This document shows positions 32,403-44,184 of a stretch of DNA of 64,000 nucleotides, in pieces. A program made the position numbers and the translations under genes. The DNA lies in the NCBI GenBank assembly GCA_023653785.1, contig JAMKCH010051469.1, forward strand, positions 40,996-104,995. Direction: 5' to 3'. Under the pieces are notes generated by a model. The model was given only the letters and a program-made list of their open reading frames with translations, ran no database searches and had not been told where the DNA came from. The stretch comes from Ophioderma brevispina. Its lineage: Eukaryota; Echinodermata; Ophiuroidea; Amphilepidida; Ophiodermatidae. Position 1 is the stretch's first letter. Every line of letters begins with the position of its first letter.

Positions 32403-33717
32403 TCATATGTGATGTGATCTGAAAACCCCGCCACATGTCGCAAAGGACAGGTTTGAAAAAATAAGGAAAAATAGCTTTAAAATCTGTTATATTGTACTTT
32501 ATTTTTGTCAATTGTATGAGCGTAACCTTTGCGTGTGCTCAAAGAGAAAGAAAGTAAACAGTTATGGAAACTTACCATTCAAAGCTCTGCATGGGATAGG
32601 TAAAACTCAAATAATAATTTCCCACCTGTTGCGGGGTTTTCCCAAATTTGCATCCATATGTTTGTAATGGAAGGCCCATCTAACAATCTCTATTGTCAGC
32701 ATAATTAAATTTTAAATATAGCTGTGTTAATTCTTCCGTTATTCGTCTCTGAGGTAGGTGGGGGAATATGTTTTGTCTCTATGATCATTTGAGTAAAATT
32801 TGATGCTTAGGTGATTGGAACCAAATTTTGAGGAATAATTGGATAAAATGTGGCAGGAGGGGGAACAATTCTGATTTTGTCTGTAAAAATAGACACCACT
32901 GTTAACCATATCATCCTTGTCATATGTTGCAGCTATGGAGTTTGTTATGCGCAGTGACTGTTTCGTTCTCTTCGGCAGCTAGGGTGCCAGGTTTTATGAC
33001 AACTCAAAAACAACTACAGAAAATGCCTGTTCCACCACATCGCAACATCGCACCAAGGCTGCTGTGAGTATTACTTGCATTCCTTCCCAAGCAAGTATGT
33101 TAACCCTCTGTGGCGTTCAGTGACTATAGTTTCTAGGAGTTTATTTTTTCCTTTTTGTTTTCAAAAATTTCAACAAATGATTCACTTTCATTACCATATT
33201 GAGAATCAGCATGACAAATGCATTCAAATGAGTCCAAACAAGCCAGTCTAGGGTCAGTGGTTTTTGGAGATGGTCTTCCCAAATGACTTTGCGGTATTTG
33301 GGAATCAGTGTTTAAAAGGGTTTGGTCTTTTTGTTAAGATTCCCTACAATTAGGGCATTTGGTGAAAGCTTGAAAAAAGTGGGTCGTAACAGTAGCAAAA
33401 TACAAACTTGACAATTTTGTTTGAAAAAGAAAAATATAAGGGAGAGTCTTAATTGCTTAATGGAAAAATAACAAACATTCTTGAAAATGTAATGATTATT
33501 TTGTGAAGTTTGTTTGGTGAAACAGGGTCGAGTCAGTTAATAGTTTTAAGAGGGGCCTTTGGGTGACGGGGTTTGTGTTACTGATCTTCCTGGTTGTGGT
33601 GGCGGGCTGTGCGATCAAATAACATTGAAAACAAGTCATTGTTTGTTATTGATTGAAATCCGATTCAGCTTTCAGGAAATACCTTCCAGAAACAAACTCA
33701 TTAATTCACACACCCCA
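32403..33717. other. Intron 8, right part
   Basis: No supported exon. A segment at 32935-33054 is splice-site flanked (ATATGTTGCAG on the left, GTGAGT on the right), but no frame runs through it and no phase fits exons 8 or 9. Confidence 0.35.
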
Positions 33718-33970
33718 TTTACCATTACACATGGATAGCGGGCTGCAGCACAGTTGAATGGTCCTGAGTGTCACAATATGAAGGGAAACAATGCATACAC
33801 CCTGCTGGTGCACATATTCCACACAGTGTTCTCATTGTTATAACAAAATTCCTTTAAAACTTTGCCAAGTGTATGCATTGTTTCCCGGTATATATACCAC
33901 GGTAAAAAAGCACTTCCTGTTGTGACACTTGGCTGCGACTCCGAAGACCCCTATCCATGTGTAGAGGTAT
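33718..33970. mobile_element. Palindromic MITE-like element
   Basis: The left arm GAGTGTCACAATATGAAGGG and AAACAATGCATACAC pairs with the right arm GTGTATGCATTGTTTCCC and GTTGTGACACTTGG. The outer CACATGGATAG pairs with CTATCCATGTG. About 250 bp, non-coding. Confidence 0.65.
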
Positions 33971-34111
33971 AAATGAATGTTTCAACCCTGATTCCCCCCC
34001 CCCAATTGTTTTGAATTTTGATTATTATTTTACCGTTACATTTACCTTTTCTTTAACCGTGTTATGTATTTGAAAAAACAAGAAGACATTAGCCCCACCC
34101 TTACTTATCAG

Positions 34112-34270
34112 ATTCAAAAGATGTGAAAGCTATAATGCAAGAGATGATCAGACGAAAGAGAACCGAAGAAGCCTGAAAACTTTCTCAGACAACCCCAGCA
34201 TCCAATGAAGAAACAGCAAGTTTGTGCAACTGGACATCAACAAATAATAAGACATGTGAGGATTCTATTG
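34112..34270 (+). CDS. Exon 9: short linker with an in-frame TGA
   Basis: A 159-base segment lies between ACTTATCAG and a GTAAAT donor, with phase 1 on both sides matching exons 8 and 10. It reads DSKDVKAIMQEMIRRKRTEE A, then TGA at 34174-34176, then continues open as KLSQTTPASNEETASLCNWT and STNNKTCEDSI. The opening resembles the basic helix after finger 3 (IMIRHLKKEIESKK). If the TGA is real, the zinc-finger protein ends here and the SGNH exon is a separate gene. If it is an error or a polymorphism, both form one protein. The coding-like sequence after the stop and the phase match to 34633 favour one protein. Confidence 0.55.
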
Positions 34271-34632
34271 GTAAATGTAATGTCTGTCAAAAATGATGCA
34301 AAGATTTCAACTTCAGGTGTGGGGTGATAAGGAACATTGCTAAAATAAGATGTCGACTGAGGTGGTGTAAATACAGAATGGGATAGCAACCCGTTGCTTC
34401 CGTTAGTGAAGATGTCGAAAAAGGGTGGAATTTTGATCTGGGTTTGGTAAAGGGAAAGTAAAGGAGATATGGCAGTTGAAAAAGGAAAGGAACAGGATGA
34501 AAAGCTTGCCTGAGAAAGTATTATCTGTGTCTAGTGTAAAACAGATCAAAGGACTTTTTCCCCAGGGCCCCCCCCCCGCCCCGCACAGGGACTAGGGCGA
34601 GTAATAATAATGGATGACAATTGTATATGTAG

Positions 34633-37600
34633 AAAGTGATGTAGTACAGGATAAACTCTCTAAAGTTGCTAAAAATGCTTCAAAAGGAAATTGCAGTGAG
34701 GAGGATCTTATATCAGATGATGAAGAAGGAATCTTGGAAGATATAGTGGAAGGCAGCGATGATGGTGGATCAGAAGTAGAATCAATGGCAGTTGATACTG
34801 AAAGAAGTGCTGTAGAGAATGACCATTGGGAGGAAAATGCAGGAGGGGCAACAAAGAGAAAGGGGGAAGAGAATGAGGGGAGAATGAGCAAGAAGGCCAA
34901 AATTAATCTGAGAAAAGAGAAAGAAATTACTACCTGTATTGGTAACAAAGATAACAAACTTGTAAAGGAAGGGGTGCAAAACATTTCTCCTTCCAGTTGT
35001 GATGCATGCAAAAGGAAGATGGGAGAAGAAAAAAATGCAAGTAAACAGAATATTTCTGATAAGAAAAAGCTTCCTGTTGTGCTAATTTATGGTGAAATTC
35101 ACTTAGAAAATCTGAATGAATACATGAAAAGAAAAGGTTTCAGTTTTCATTTCCGGGAAGCATCAGAAGTTCATGTGCATAGCGTCAAGACAAAAACAAT
35201 TGATGAACTCATCAAAGAAGGTATCCATGATGTGAAGCAGGTGAAGCCAGATGTAGTACTGTTACACTTAGGGGCATGTGACTTGGATGCGGGTCATAAA
35301 CCTAGTGATGTGTCAGCCCACCTTTTGGAACTGATTAGGAAGTTGCATCAAGAATTGCATGTAACATTAATTCTTGTTAGTGAAATTCTGCAAAGACATG
35401 CCTCACATCATTCCAATCCTAGCTTCAATGAAAAACTGGGTAACCTGAATAATGAGCTGAAGCTGGCATTACGTTCTTCAGATCTCCCTTATGCTGAGTT
35501 TTATATGCTGAAAAAGGGGGCACTTAAACCAGAGAGCTATTTTGATGATGATCAATTGTCTTTGAGCAGCAATGGGTACAGAGATTTATATCAACAATGG
35601 ACAGGTCTACTTAACTGTCATTTGAGAAGGAAAGAGTGTATTGCAGTGAATCCAGAAACCTCAACATCATCAAAAGAAGAGAAACATCTTGAGATTAAAG
35701 AACCAAGAAAAGGAGAGAATTTGGAAAAGGAAACAGAAGGATCTGAAGAGAGTTCTTATGGAAAGAATCTAGATAAGAGTGCAGGAATAAAAAATATTGC
35801 CCAGTCCAAAACAAAGAACTTGGATGGTGCAAAAGAATCAAACATCTCTAAGGGCTTAAATAAGAAAGAAATAAGAAAGGGAGAACAGAGAAAACAAGTG
35901 AAAAGTAGTGGTAGGCATTCTGAGCGAGATGGATGTACCACAGTCATAGCAGGCCATTCAATTGTCAGTAATCTGGAAGTATCAATAAGTAAGTATAAAA
36001 ATTGGTACAGTGAGACTGTCATGAGTGACTTTGGTGTTAAAGGTTGCAAAATTCACCTCAAGGGAGTTCCTGAAAGAACTGTTGACTTATTTATCCAACA
36101 TGATTTGAGTGCAATAGAAAAGATTGAGCCAGATTTGTTGATCTTAGAACTTGGAAGCTATGATCTTACTAACCCAACATGTCACGCAGAGAAGGTAGCA
36201 ACAGCCCTTGTTGATCTAGCAGAAAGAATTCATCGGGATTTTAAAACCAGGTTAATCTACATATGCGAGATCTTGTTGTCAAGAAGTTACACTCCCTCGT
36301 ACGTTGCTGGTTTCAACCAAAAGATCAAACTCTGCAATGAGAGCCTTGAGAGGAAGCTGAAGAATAATACCCACTGTTTATTTTGGAAACATTCTGTTGG
36401 ATGGTCACCAATATCTGAGCACTTTGGAATGAAATTAACTGATGAAGGCAACTTAAACTTGTACAAGAGTTACAGGCGTGCCATTCGGTCAGGTATGAAA
36501 ACATTGAGTTCTGAAAAAGCTGAGGGAGAACACAAAACACACAGTGAAAGTGTTGAAGATGAAGCCATGGTAAAAAGGCTTGATAAGCTTGGGAATCAGT
36601 CTAATGGCAGTCAGCATAAGAGTTTGGAGCAAAAAGGAATATCTCAAGGAGGCATTTCTGGTGATGAACACAGACTTCAAACATTGGACATGTCTAGTCA
36701 AGACTTGACGAATGAATTTGTGAAATTGGATGAAGTTGGTCAATTAAAGAAGGATGATAAGGAGAAACGTGAAGGCCAGCAAGTTGGAAATGTTGTTGGA
36801 AACAGTAATGATAGCAATAATAGTTGCACAGAAAATCATGCCATTGGTGAATCTGATGTTCCAGAAGGTTCGCTGATGGAAAGCATGGAAGTGGAAGAAG
36901 ATGCTGAAGAAATTGCTGAGAAAGAAAGTAAGGAAGTAGAAGATAGTAGAAAAGATGATCAAAGTAGCTCAAATTCTGGTACTGGACCTGGCCGAAATCT
37001 ATTGAAGGAAAGAAGGGAAACAGGAGAGGTAGATAAATGTGATGACAGTACAGGCACTGACAGTGAAACACCAGCAAAGAATGGATCGAAATATCAATTA
37101 AGAGTGAAGGAAGTGGATGTTGAAGGGATAAATGAAGAAGCAAGTCAAGGAGAGCATCTGCAAAATCCAGAAGAAATACCAGATTTTGTAAATGATGACG
37201 ATGGTAGACTTGTGACAGAGGCAGTGGTGATGTGTAAAAGAAGTGACAAAGGCACCAAAATTCAAGATCAGGCAAATATTCAGACGAAGAAGCACAGTGA
37301 AAATGATGAGAATGTTAAGGAAAACCAACAGGACAATGAAGAACCAGGAGAGGGTAGCAGACAAAAGAAGGAATATGCTAGTGGTGTGGGTGGAGTTAGG
37401 AAACAGCCAAATGAGTGTGTTGATGTTGTAAACCAAGACAATACAGTACAAAGCAAAAAATGTTACGCTACCTCAAGTGATGACGACATCCAACCGAAAC
37501 CAAATGAGGTTGTTAAAATATCACCTAAATCTTTGGAGGAAAAAGACCAAAATAAGAGCAGAGTCATTAATCCAGAGAAGAGAGAGGAAAAGGGAGAAAG

Positions 37601-38675
37601 TAAAACTGCTAAAGACAATAATAGGAATAAGGTCAAAGGGAATAAAGGTGTCACCCACTCTGAAGATGGTGACAAAAATGTCATTAGGGAAGAAAATGCA
37701 AGTGGAGAACACAATACTCCATCAGCAAGCAAACCTGGAGATAGAGGTCATAACCATTCCAGTGATAAAACAAGTGACCAAACAAAACTGAACTCTGGTG
37801 ACAATAAAGCAGACAATATTTTTGATTCACTTTCCGCTGGACTTCCACAAATGCAGAAAAAAGCTCATCACAATGTGGAGATGGTAAGACGGGATGCAAG
37901 TGCCTCTAAGTCAACTTTAGATAAAACTAAATCAAAAGGCAGCAAATGTGGAGATACCAGCAGTACTGCAGACAGAAACATTGTCACCAACTCTGATAGA
38001 AGTGAAAGTGAATCTGTATGTACCCAAGAAGTAGACAAACAAGTTGGAGATACCAGTAATTTGTTTGCAAGTAACACTGGACCAGTGAATGATGTGAATG
38101 TTAATAGCAAAGATATGGCCGAGCAAGAGGGCAGATCTAGTGAGTCATCTAATGTGGAAAGTGAACCTGAACAAGTTAAGAATACAGGAAATCAAGAATT
38201 ACCAAAAAGTCCTTGCAGTGAACATTCATCTGCAAGTGTGGTGCAAACCAAAGAGAGTGAAGATGTGCACAGCAAAGAGGTGACAGGAAAGAATGCTCAT
38301 GAAGGTGGTGTTGATCCAAAACTAAGAAAAGAAAGTGAGGTTCAGAACACTGCTCAAGAAGGCAAAGACATCAATTCATCTACTACCGAGATCCAAGCTA
38401 GAGAGGATGTGAATGATAATAGCAACCAGGAAAAAGACCAAACTGGCAGTTGTAGCAACTCTTGTGCAGGTGGAAGTGAACCAAGACCAATTGAAGAAAG
38501 CAGTTCTCAGAAAGTAGTCGATGGAGCTGGTATCACAGATTCTGTTACAGGTGGTAACCAAGCTAAAGAGGATAAGAGTGGTAAGAGAGTTGAAGTGCCC
38601 AAACAAAGAAGTGATGCCAATGTTAACTCATCCGAAGAGTTGAATAATATCACCAGGAAAAAATACCAGTGGTGA
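34633..38675 (+). CDS. Exon 10: two SGNH/GDSL-like domains and a long polar tail
   Basis: The frame is open for more than 4 kb; it could also start at ATG 34614, which follows in-frame stops and is used for the residue numbers here. About 1-150 is acidic/basic with a lone CDAC pair (129-132). Domain 1 (about 152-340) has LIYGEI at the usual GDS motif (160-162), VVLLHLGACDL at the GxND block (220-223) and DDQLSLSSNGYRDLY at the final D-x-x-H block (from 311). Domain 2 (about 436-630) has VIAGHS (447-449), LLILELGSYDL (514-517) and HFGMKLTDEGNLNLY (from 603). The SGNH fold pattern is clear, but most catalytic residues are replaced: the Asn is Asp, the final His is lost, and only domain 2 keeps a Ser. 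Residues 631-1353 are disordered, rich in Ser, Glu, Asp, Lys and Asn. Inference: non-catalytic scaffold or RNA/protein-binding domains. Confidence 0.8.
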
Positions 38676-39473
38676 CCATCCGGTTCAACAAGGTCATAAT
38701 GAGCACACCACTGACTCCTCTGCCAGTGTTTGGACATGATCATTCATAAGGCAACAATGCAGTTTACAGACAAAGAAGCCAATGCCACTACCTCTTCTGG
38801 AAGTGAAATGAACAAAGGCAAATGCGACCGATTCAAATCAAAGTGTTTACAAACACAAATCTTCTGATCAAATGAAGACATTCAACTACGTACTACAGAG
38901 GTGAATGTCAGACAATCAGTCCACATGCTACTGAACAGAAAATATAAGATTGTATAGCAGGTATTCTAACGGTATGCCCAACTTGAAACTTTCACTTGAT
39001 GCTTGAGAGAAGTGGGCATTCACGAAGGTTTTGATATTTCTGATAATACCAAAGTAGAACTACGTGGGACTGAAAGTAAAACTAATAGCCAATTTATTGA
39101 GGATGATGTTGCATTTTTACCTGATATAAAACCAGATGTTGTAATTTTGCAGCTTGGAGCATTGATCGTAGCAGAGAAAAAGGTAGCTCTGAAAAAGTTG
39201 CTTCAAACCTTGGTTCACCCCTCATCCAAAAGCTTCACTATGAATTGAGTGTTAGCTTGTTGGATTAGGTCAACGCTGGCCGCGTTTGAAGCCTCCGACC
39301 ATGAAACTGGGAGACTGAACTCAATAAGATATTAGAGAGAAAAGTGGAGTGCATTCCATATGCCAGAATTTTGGAAACACAGTGAGATGTGGAACCCTCA
39401 ACTTAATGTGTATCATCCTGATGGAATTTCACTGGAACGATGTGGGTTTGTTCATACTTTTCAAGAGCTTTAA
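38676..39473 (+). pseudogene. Frame-broken continuation with a third SGNH-like copy
   Basis: Coding-like sequence continues past the TGA at 38673-38675, but in shifting frames. Removing one A from the run at about 38660 gives NTSGDHPVQQGHNEHTTDSS, the same kind of polar sequence as the tail. From about 38990 a third SGNH-like unit can be read: DIKPDVVILQLGA aligns with VKPDVVLLHLGA of domain 1, IQKLHYELSVSLL with IRKLHQELHVTLI, and PEFWKHSEMW plus YHPDGISLERCG with the C-terminal block of domain 2, ending TAA 39471-39473. At least five frame changes or stops interrupt it. It is either a decayed part of the same exon or a badly assembled stretch. Confidence 0.6.
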
Positions 39474-41053
39474 CAAGATGCTTGTAACCCAAGCAGTTAC
39501 AACTGGATAGTGAGAAGAGTGCAAGATGATCATTTTGGGGTGTTGGGTATGCATGTAGAAGGGTATATACATGGAGCCTGAAAATTCGTAAGAAGTCCTA
39601 TTACTGAATGCGTTATTTGGAAGAGTCCTTCTGGTTTAAAATGATTTGTATTGTTCTAGACATAAAACATGGGTCGTGAAACTGCCCATAGAGTCCTAAA
39701 TTTAAACTTCTACACTACGGAAATCAGTACGTACCTTGTCCACGTACTATCGGGTGTTCCACACCCATCGCCAGCTGACAATGTTATGCTGTAGAGTCTG
39801 TAATTTTGACCTCATAAGATGTAACAATGACGGTCATAAGAAGTTATTTTGTTGTTTTCTTTCTGGGCAAGCTGTCCAATACTAGCCCATTCTCCTAGCA
39901 GGTTGTCTTTTGTTTCAAATATATAGAACATAGTGACCTTAGAATCTATGGTTCTGTGTTCCAAATCCGCAGTTAGAGAACTACCTCAGAAACATAGGCG
40001 ACAATTAATTGGCCAACAGAGTGTTGGGGTAGAGAAGTAAAGGATGACCTCCCATAGGGTCCTCTAGGCTTGAGGTCATACATACTCGAACAAAAGAGCC
40101 AAATCTGAATAGAGACAAAAGACTGGACTTTAGATTCGCGTATGGAACAGCCAGCTTGGGGCCCAAGAAACAATGTCAATAACTCTTATGACGTCGTTGT
40201 TACATCTATTACGTCAAATGCAAGACTCCTAGAGCATAACATCATGAGCTGACGACAGTATGTTAATTTGAGAGCATAGTATGTACCTCTAATAAGCTAT
40301 CAACCACTATGTATAAACAAATCATTTGATTAGATTTAATCCAGTTTGTTATGTACAACACACATGCTTGAGCAACAGAAATAAATATAAAAAATATAAA
40401 GGAAAGTGAACACCATCCATAAGTAAAAATTTAAAAACACAACCAAAACCATCAGAGTGAAAGTGTAGGCAAACCAACATAACAAGCAATTTCCACAGTA
40501 ATGGGTTGGCTTTGCAGGATCCATCTCAATGATAGTGTGACATGTAGTATGTGGGCTCTGAACACTGTTTGACAATCATACGTTCCATGTAAGTGACGTC
40601 TCCCACTATTTCAGCTGTTTGTTGTGCAGGGGGCACAAAAGCAGTATTGTCAAGCTTTGGTTGCATGTACCATTACCATGGATAAGTGGAAAATACAACT
40701 CATGTTGCAACTTTTTGTCTGGCAAGGGGTCTAAAGAAATATAAAATCTGACATGTTTTTAATGACTTTCGAGAATTTTTGATCATTGTATTTGTCCAGA
40801 TGGTTATCCTTTGGCCTAAAACCACCAAACACCACTTGTTAATAATTATTATCTAGATTTCTAAAACCAGAATATTATTTACAATGCAATCAATGTTTGG
40901 AATTTGCTACTGCAGAGGATTTAGCCTAAGTGGCATGCAGTTGAGGACATTCCTTGGGAAATTGCAATACCGGTATGAAAAGAATTATAGTCCATTGGAC
41001 TCCATGGTCTGTTGTGGATTGTAGAGTTAAATATAGGGCTCTTGGCTCTACAC
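39474..41053. other. Downstream of the SGNH exon, possible 3'UTR
   Basis: No gene is seen. If the large gene is expressed, this may be 3'UTR. The best poly(A) signal in a suitable context is at 41905-41910, beyond the MITE at 41054-41221. Confidence 0.35.
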
Positions 41054-41221
41054 CAGTGGCATAGCCAGCTTTTTTCTCAGGGAGGGGGACACATATATTT
41101 TCAGGGGGGCAAGCATATATTAAAATTTGTTAGTATAGTATATGGCCAATGTAAATCACTAATTTTCAGGGGGGCAAGATTTCCCACAGGGGGAAGCTGT
41201 CCCCCTCTGGCTACGCCACTG
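41054..41221. mobile_element. hAT-type MITE with perfect 8-bp target duplication
   Basis: A 168-bp element with ends CAGTGGCATAGCCAG and CTGGCTACGCCACTG, flanked by CTCTACAC on both sides (41046-41053 and 41222-41229). The interior has two TTTTCAGGGGGGCAAG blocks. An 8-bp duplication and CAGTGG-type ends point to a hAT-superfamily transposase acting in trans. Confidence 0.9.
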
Positions 41222-41904
41222 CTCTACACAAAACACTATTTTCACACTTCATTCTGTTATTATCTACCGAAGCCGGACCATGGCTCCAGTCGGGCTATTG
41301 ATTCCTTTCACACCCGTCCAACACGGCAAAAGCCACAATAATATTGTTTTTACAAGCAAATAGTGGTATGCAGCTTAGAAAAATCTTTCAGAACAGGTTG
41401 GATTCTTCTGTAGCATGTCAGGCTTAGAAAGGGAGGTCAGTCTTTTTCTAGTGAACTGTACTCTACCAGAATTGTTCAGAGTTATTTACCGTGCACCGAG
41501 CATTACATGCATCAACACGGAATGAATGCCGATTGGCCTGTTGAGTAGGTCCGCCTCCCCATTGGTTAATCACACGTGAGGTTATCCATAGAACCTGCCC
41601 CTTTTATGCAGATATTACAGCATTGCCAACCTCTGAACAATTCTGGCAGAAACTATAGAAATTGAGTTGATCGACACCTGACACAGACTACAGTTAGTGG
41701 GAAAGACCTATTATACTGTGAAATAATTTTTCCTATGTTATACTTGGATAAATAATAAGAAACAAGTTGTTTTAATTTTAAGGGACAGAATAAATAATTA
41801 AGCCTGAAACTAATCATTAAATCATAACTGGACTAAATTTGAACTTTCCTCCTACATTCTGTATGCATGAAACTTCAATTGTGAATTGATGTGAAATTTC
41901 ACTG

Positions 41905-41910
41905 AATAAA
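41905..41910 (+). promoter_or_regulatory. Possible poly(A) signal AATAAA
   Basis: AATAAA in ACTGAATAAAGCTGTTTTAG, with a T/G-rich stretch after it. It is the clearest such signal downstream of the large locus, but 3.2 kb from its stop, so the link is weak. Confidence 0.3.
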
Positions 41911-42099
41911 GCTGTTTTAGAGTACAATTTAAAGGGAGATTTTGTGATAAGTAGCATCACCCAACTTAACCTAAAAAAATTGGAAGATTTTATACCATTC
42001 GATCCATTATCTTAAGTACTCTTACGTAATTCAGATATCATGTGCAGGTTCCATCTGCATCATAAGAAAGTCAGAATTTTTAATGGTTAGAAATTACAA

Positions 42100-42890
42100 C
42101 ACAGTGACTGTGGTGCATTGTAATACAAGTATTAGCTTATAGAATCAATAGGAATTCTTTTAGGATATCTATTGTACCATACACAAAAAAGGTGTTAAAC
42201 ACTACTAAGTGTACCTGTAATCTTGTATAGAAGTAGTATATACAATTCCACAGTTTGTATGATTTGTTTAACAATTTTACTTTTCTGGAACTTGTTTACT
42301 TTTCTGAAATGTGTGAAAGAATTAAACAACTACTTTCAAAAATAATGCTGAAGCAGTATAGCATTGGGGCCGGGTTAGGGTTAGCTTGGACCGATCCCCC
42401 CTACTCCATGATGAAATAACGCTAATGTAGTAAAGGGGGACTCAGAGTTTCTAGATGAGGGCGACCCCATATTTTTCAAACAAATCTATTAGTGTTTTTT
42501 GGCATGATACATAAGGGCTTGTCACCACATAATAATCTACTGTGTTGAAAGTACCTAATGCTCAAAGCAAAGTCCTTTAATATGAAAAATCACAACTTGT
42601 TCAAATGTTCCGTGATCCGGTCAATTTTATAAAATACCGGTATCTATGGCACCATTATTACTGTGCATAGAAATGTTTTACTGCATGAAAACAAAAATCC
42701 CAATTCATCTCTAACTGTAGAATTAAGCATTTTAGGTGACTGCTCTGTAGTTCTAGCTGATACTATAGCAAAAATAATTATTATTTTGAAAGTCTCTAAT
42801 GAATTTGCACTAATATGTGGTGTTAGCTCCTTCATAAAATGCGCACGATACTCCTTGGATAATAAGTTTGGCATTGCCTTGGGCTTTGGA
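42100..42890. other. Intergenic with a dispersed repeat
   Basis: 42430-42720 is related to the 7800-8080 repeat. No gene is seen. Confidence 0.35.
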
Positions 42891-42898
42891 GTTCAGTG

Positions 42899-43081
42899 CA
42901 GGTGTGTAGCCAGCCCGGTGTGACGAGGGGGCAATCTCCTGGTAGGTGCAACCGGTCGCAGGGCAAAAGAGTCCCCAAAAGGGCTGATTTAACATGAATA
43001 TCTGCCTTCCCGATTTCCTCTCCAAACAATATTCAGAGGGGGCACTCTCTCCTCCCCCTGCCCCACCTGGCTATGCCACTG
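42899..43081. mobile_element. hAT-type MITE with perfect 8-bp target duplication
   Basis: A 183-bp element with ends CAGGTGTGTAGCCAG and CTGGCTATGCCACTG, flanked by GTTCAGTG (42891-42898 and 43082-43089). Its interior differs from the 41054 copy, so several subfamilies share the ends. Confidence 0.88.
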
Positions 43082-43089
43082 GTTCAGTG

Positions 43090-44180
43090 TATGGAGCATT
43101 GGCTGATTCCATTCAGCTGCTGCGAAATAGTCTGTGCTCGACTCCAATGGACTTTGCACAAGCCTCCACACATTGTTTTGATGATTTCTAGGCAACATTT
43201 GCCTGCTGATTCCAAATCTCGGATGAGGCCACTTTGGCATCATTGAGCATTGGGAGGGGGGGGCGAGATAGGGAGGGGGTAATTTAACAGGTAAATTTGT
43301 AAATGTATTCATGTGGAGTTGAAATTTGTAGAGACGTTTTGATCTTGTCCTAAGTTCAAAAAAGTATATTTTGCTATACCTGCGACCTTTTGTGTTATAC
43401 ACTACAGACCAAAATTTGTTCAGGTCATCAATGGGATTATATTTACACCGATCCATTTGTTTCAATGTGGGTTCAATTGTTCGTAATGGGAATGTTAAAA
43501 CAGAAATAAACTTTTACCTCATGTCAATCTTGCTAAGGTCTCTAACATAGACTAAATGATTAACCCCCATAGTCCCTGTGGGCCCTTCTCCTATTCCCCC
43601 TTATTTATATTACTACACATGTCCAAAAAAAGCTGTGTAATCTATTTTGACATTTACAACAGAATGAAGATTTGAGCCCATTTTTAAAAAGAAACTGTGG
43701 CATTCTAAATTGTTTACCCCAGGATGACCTGAACCATTTTTGACTTGAGGTGTTAAAAGTAAATGTCCTAGATACGCAACTATACTTTTATTTTAATCCC
43801 AGTACCAGATACATGACTATACACCTTTTAACCCATTCTAAGCCTTTACCAATTTTACCCCTGTTAAGTTCCCCCTACCCTATCTCAAAATGCTCAAGGA
43901 ATCCAAGTGGCATCAGCCAGATTAGATTCATAGGTCCATCTTGCCTAGAACCCCTAAAATATTTTGTGTGACTCTTGTGCAAGGTCACATTCAAGGATTC
44001 TTTTGTGCCGCGCCCCAGATAAAACCCATTTTTAAAGTGGAAGGGCCACTTTGGCACTTTTCTGAGCATTTTAGGTACTTCACTCTTGTTTTCTCATGCA
44101 GATGCGTCAACATGTATCATTAAGGCTTACTCAGAGATTTTGAACTATATTATTTTGTTGTAAAATTAAAAAACAGTCCT
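43090..44180. other. Intergenic, nothing recognised
   Basis: AT-rich, with G runs at 43253-43280. Short open frames only. GGCTTACTCAGAGATTTTGA at 44125 is an end of a dispersed TTAA-type repeat. Confidence 0.35.
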
Positions 44181-44184
44181 CTAT

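Larger units (their letters stand above)
2552..38675 (+). other. Multi-exon locus: CCHC knuckle, matrin-type zinc fingers and SGNH-like domains
   Basis: This is the gene model that joins the ten exons listed separately. Seen in the sequence: each exon is bounded by an AG acceptor and a GT donor, and phases agree for exons 1-2 (phase 1), 2-3 (1), 3-4 (0), 4-5 (0), 6-7 (0), 8-9 (1) and 9-10 (1). Exons 7-8 agree if one missing base is allowed. Exon 5-6 is uncertain. The predicted protein runs CCHC knuckle, acidic linker, three C2H2 fingers of the matrin/U1 spacing, Ser-rich linker, two SGNH-like folds and a disordered tail. Family knowledge: CCHC and matrin fingers usually bind RNA or double-stranded RNA, and SGNH folds are esterases, some of which have lost catalysis. 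Inference: a nuclear or RNP-granule nucleic-acid-binding protein. Exon 1 begins in phase 1, so upstream exons are missing or lie before the window. I do not recognise an orthologue. Confidence 0.7.

Noticed and set aside
32935..33054. Possible exon between exons 8 and 9
   Set aside because: Has a splice-like start and a GTGAGT donor, but every frame has a stop or a phase conflict, and exon 8 joins exon 9 cleanly without it.
34174..34176. TGA as a selenocysteine codon
   Set aside because: No SECIS-like context was recognised and no Cys-containing homologue is known to me. Error, polymorphism or a true stop are simpler.
36694..37275. 193-codon minus frame under the SGNH exon
   Set aside because: Shadow of the polar tail of the plus-strand exon; Leu/His-rich, no motif.
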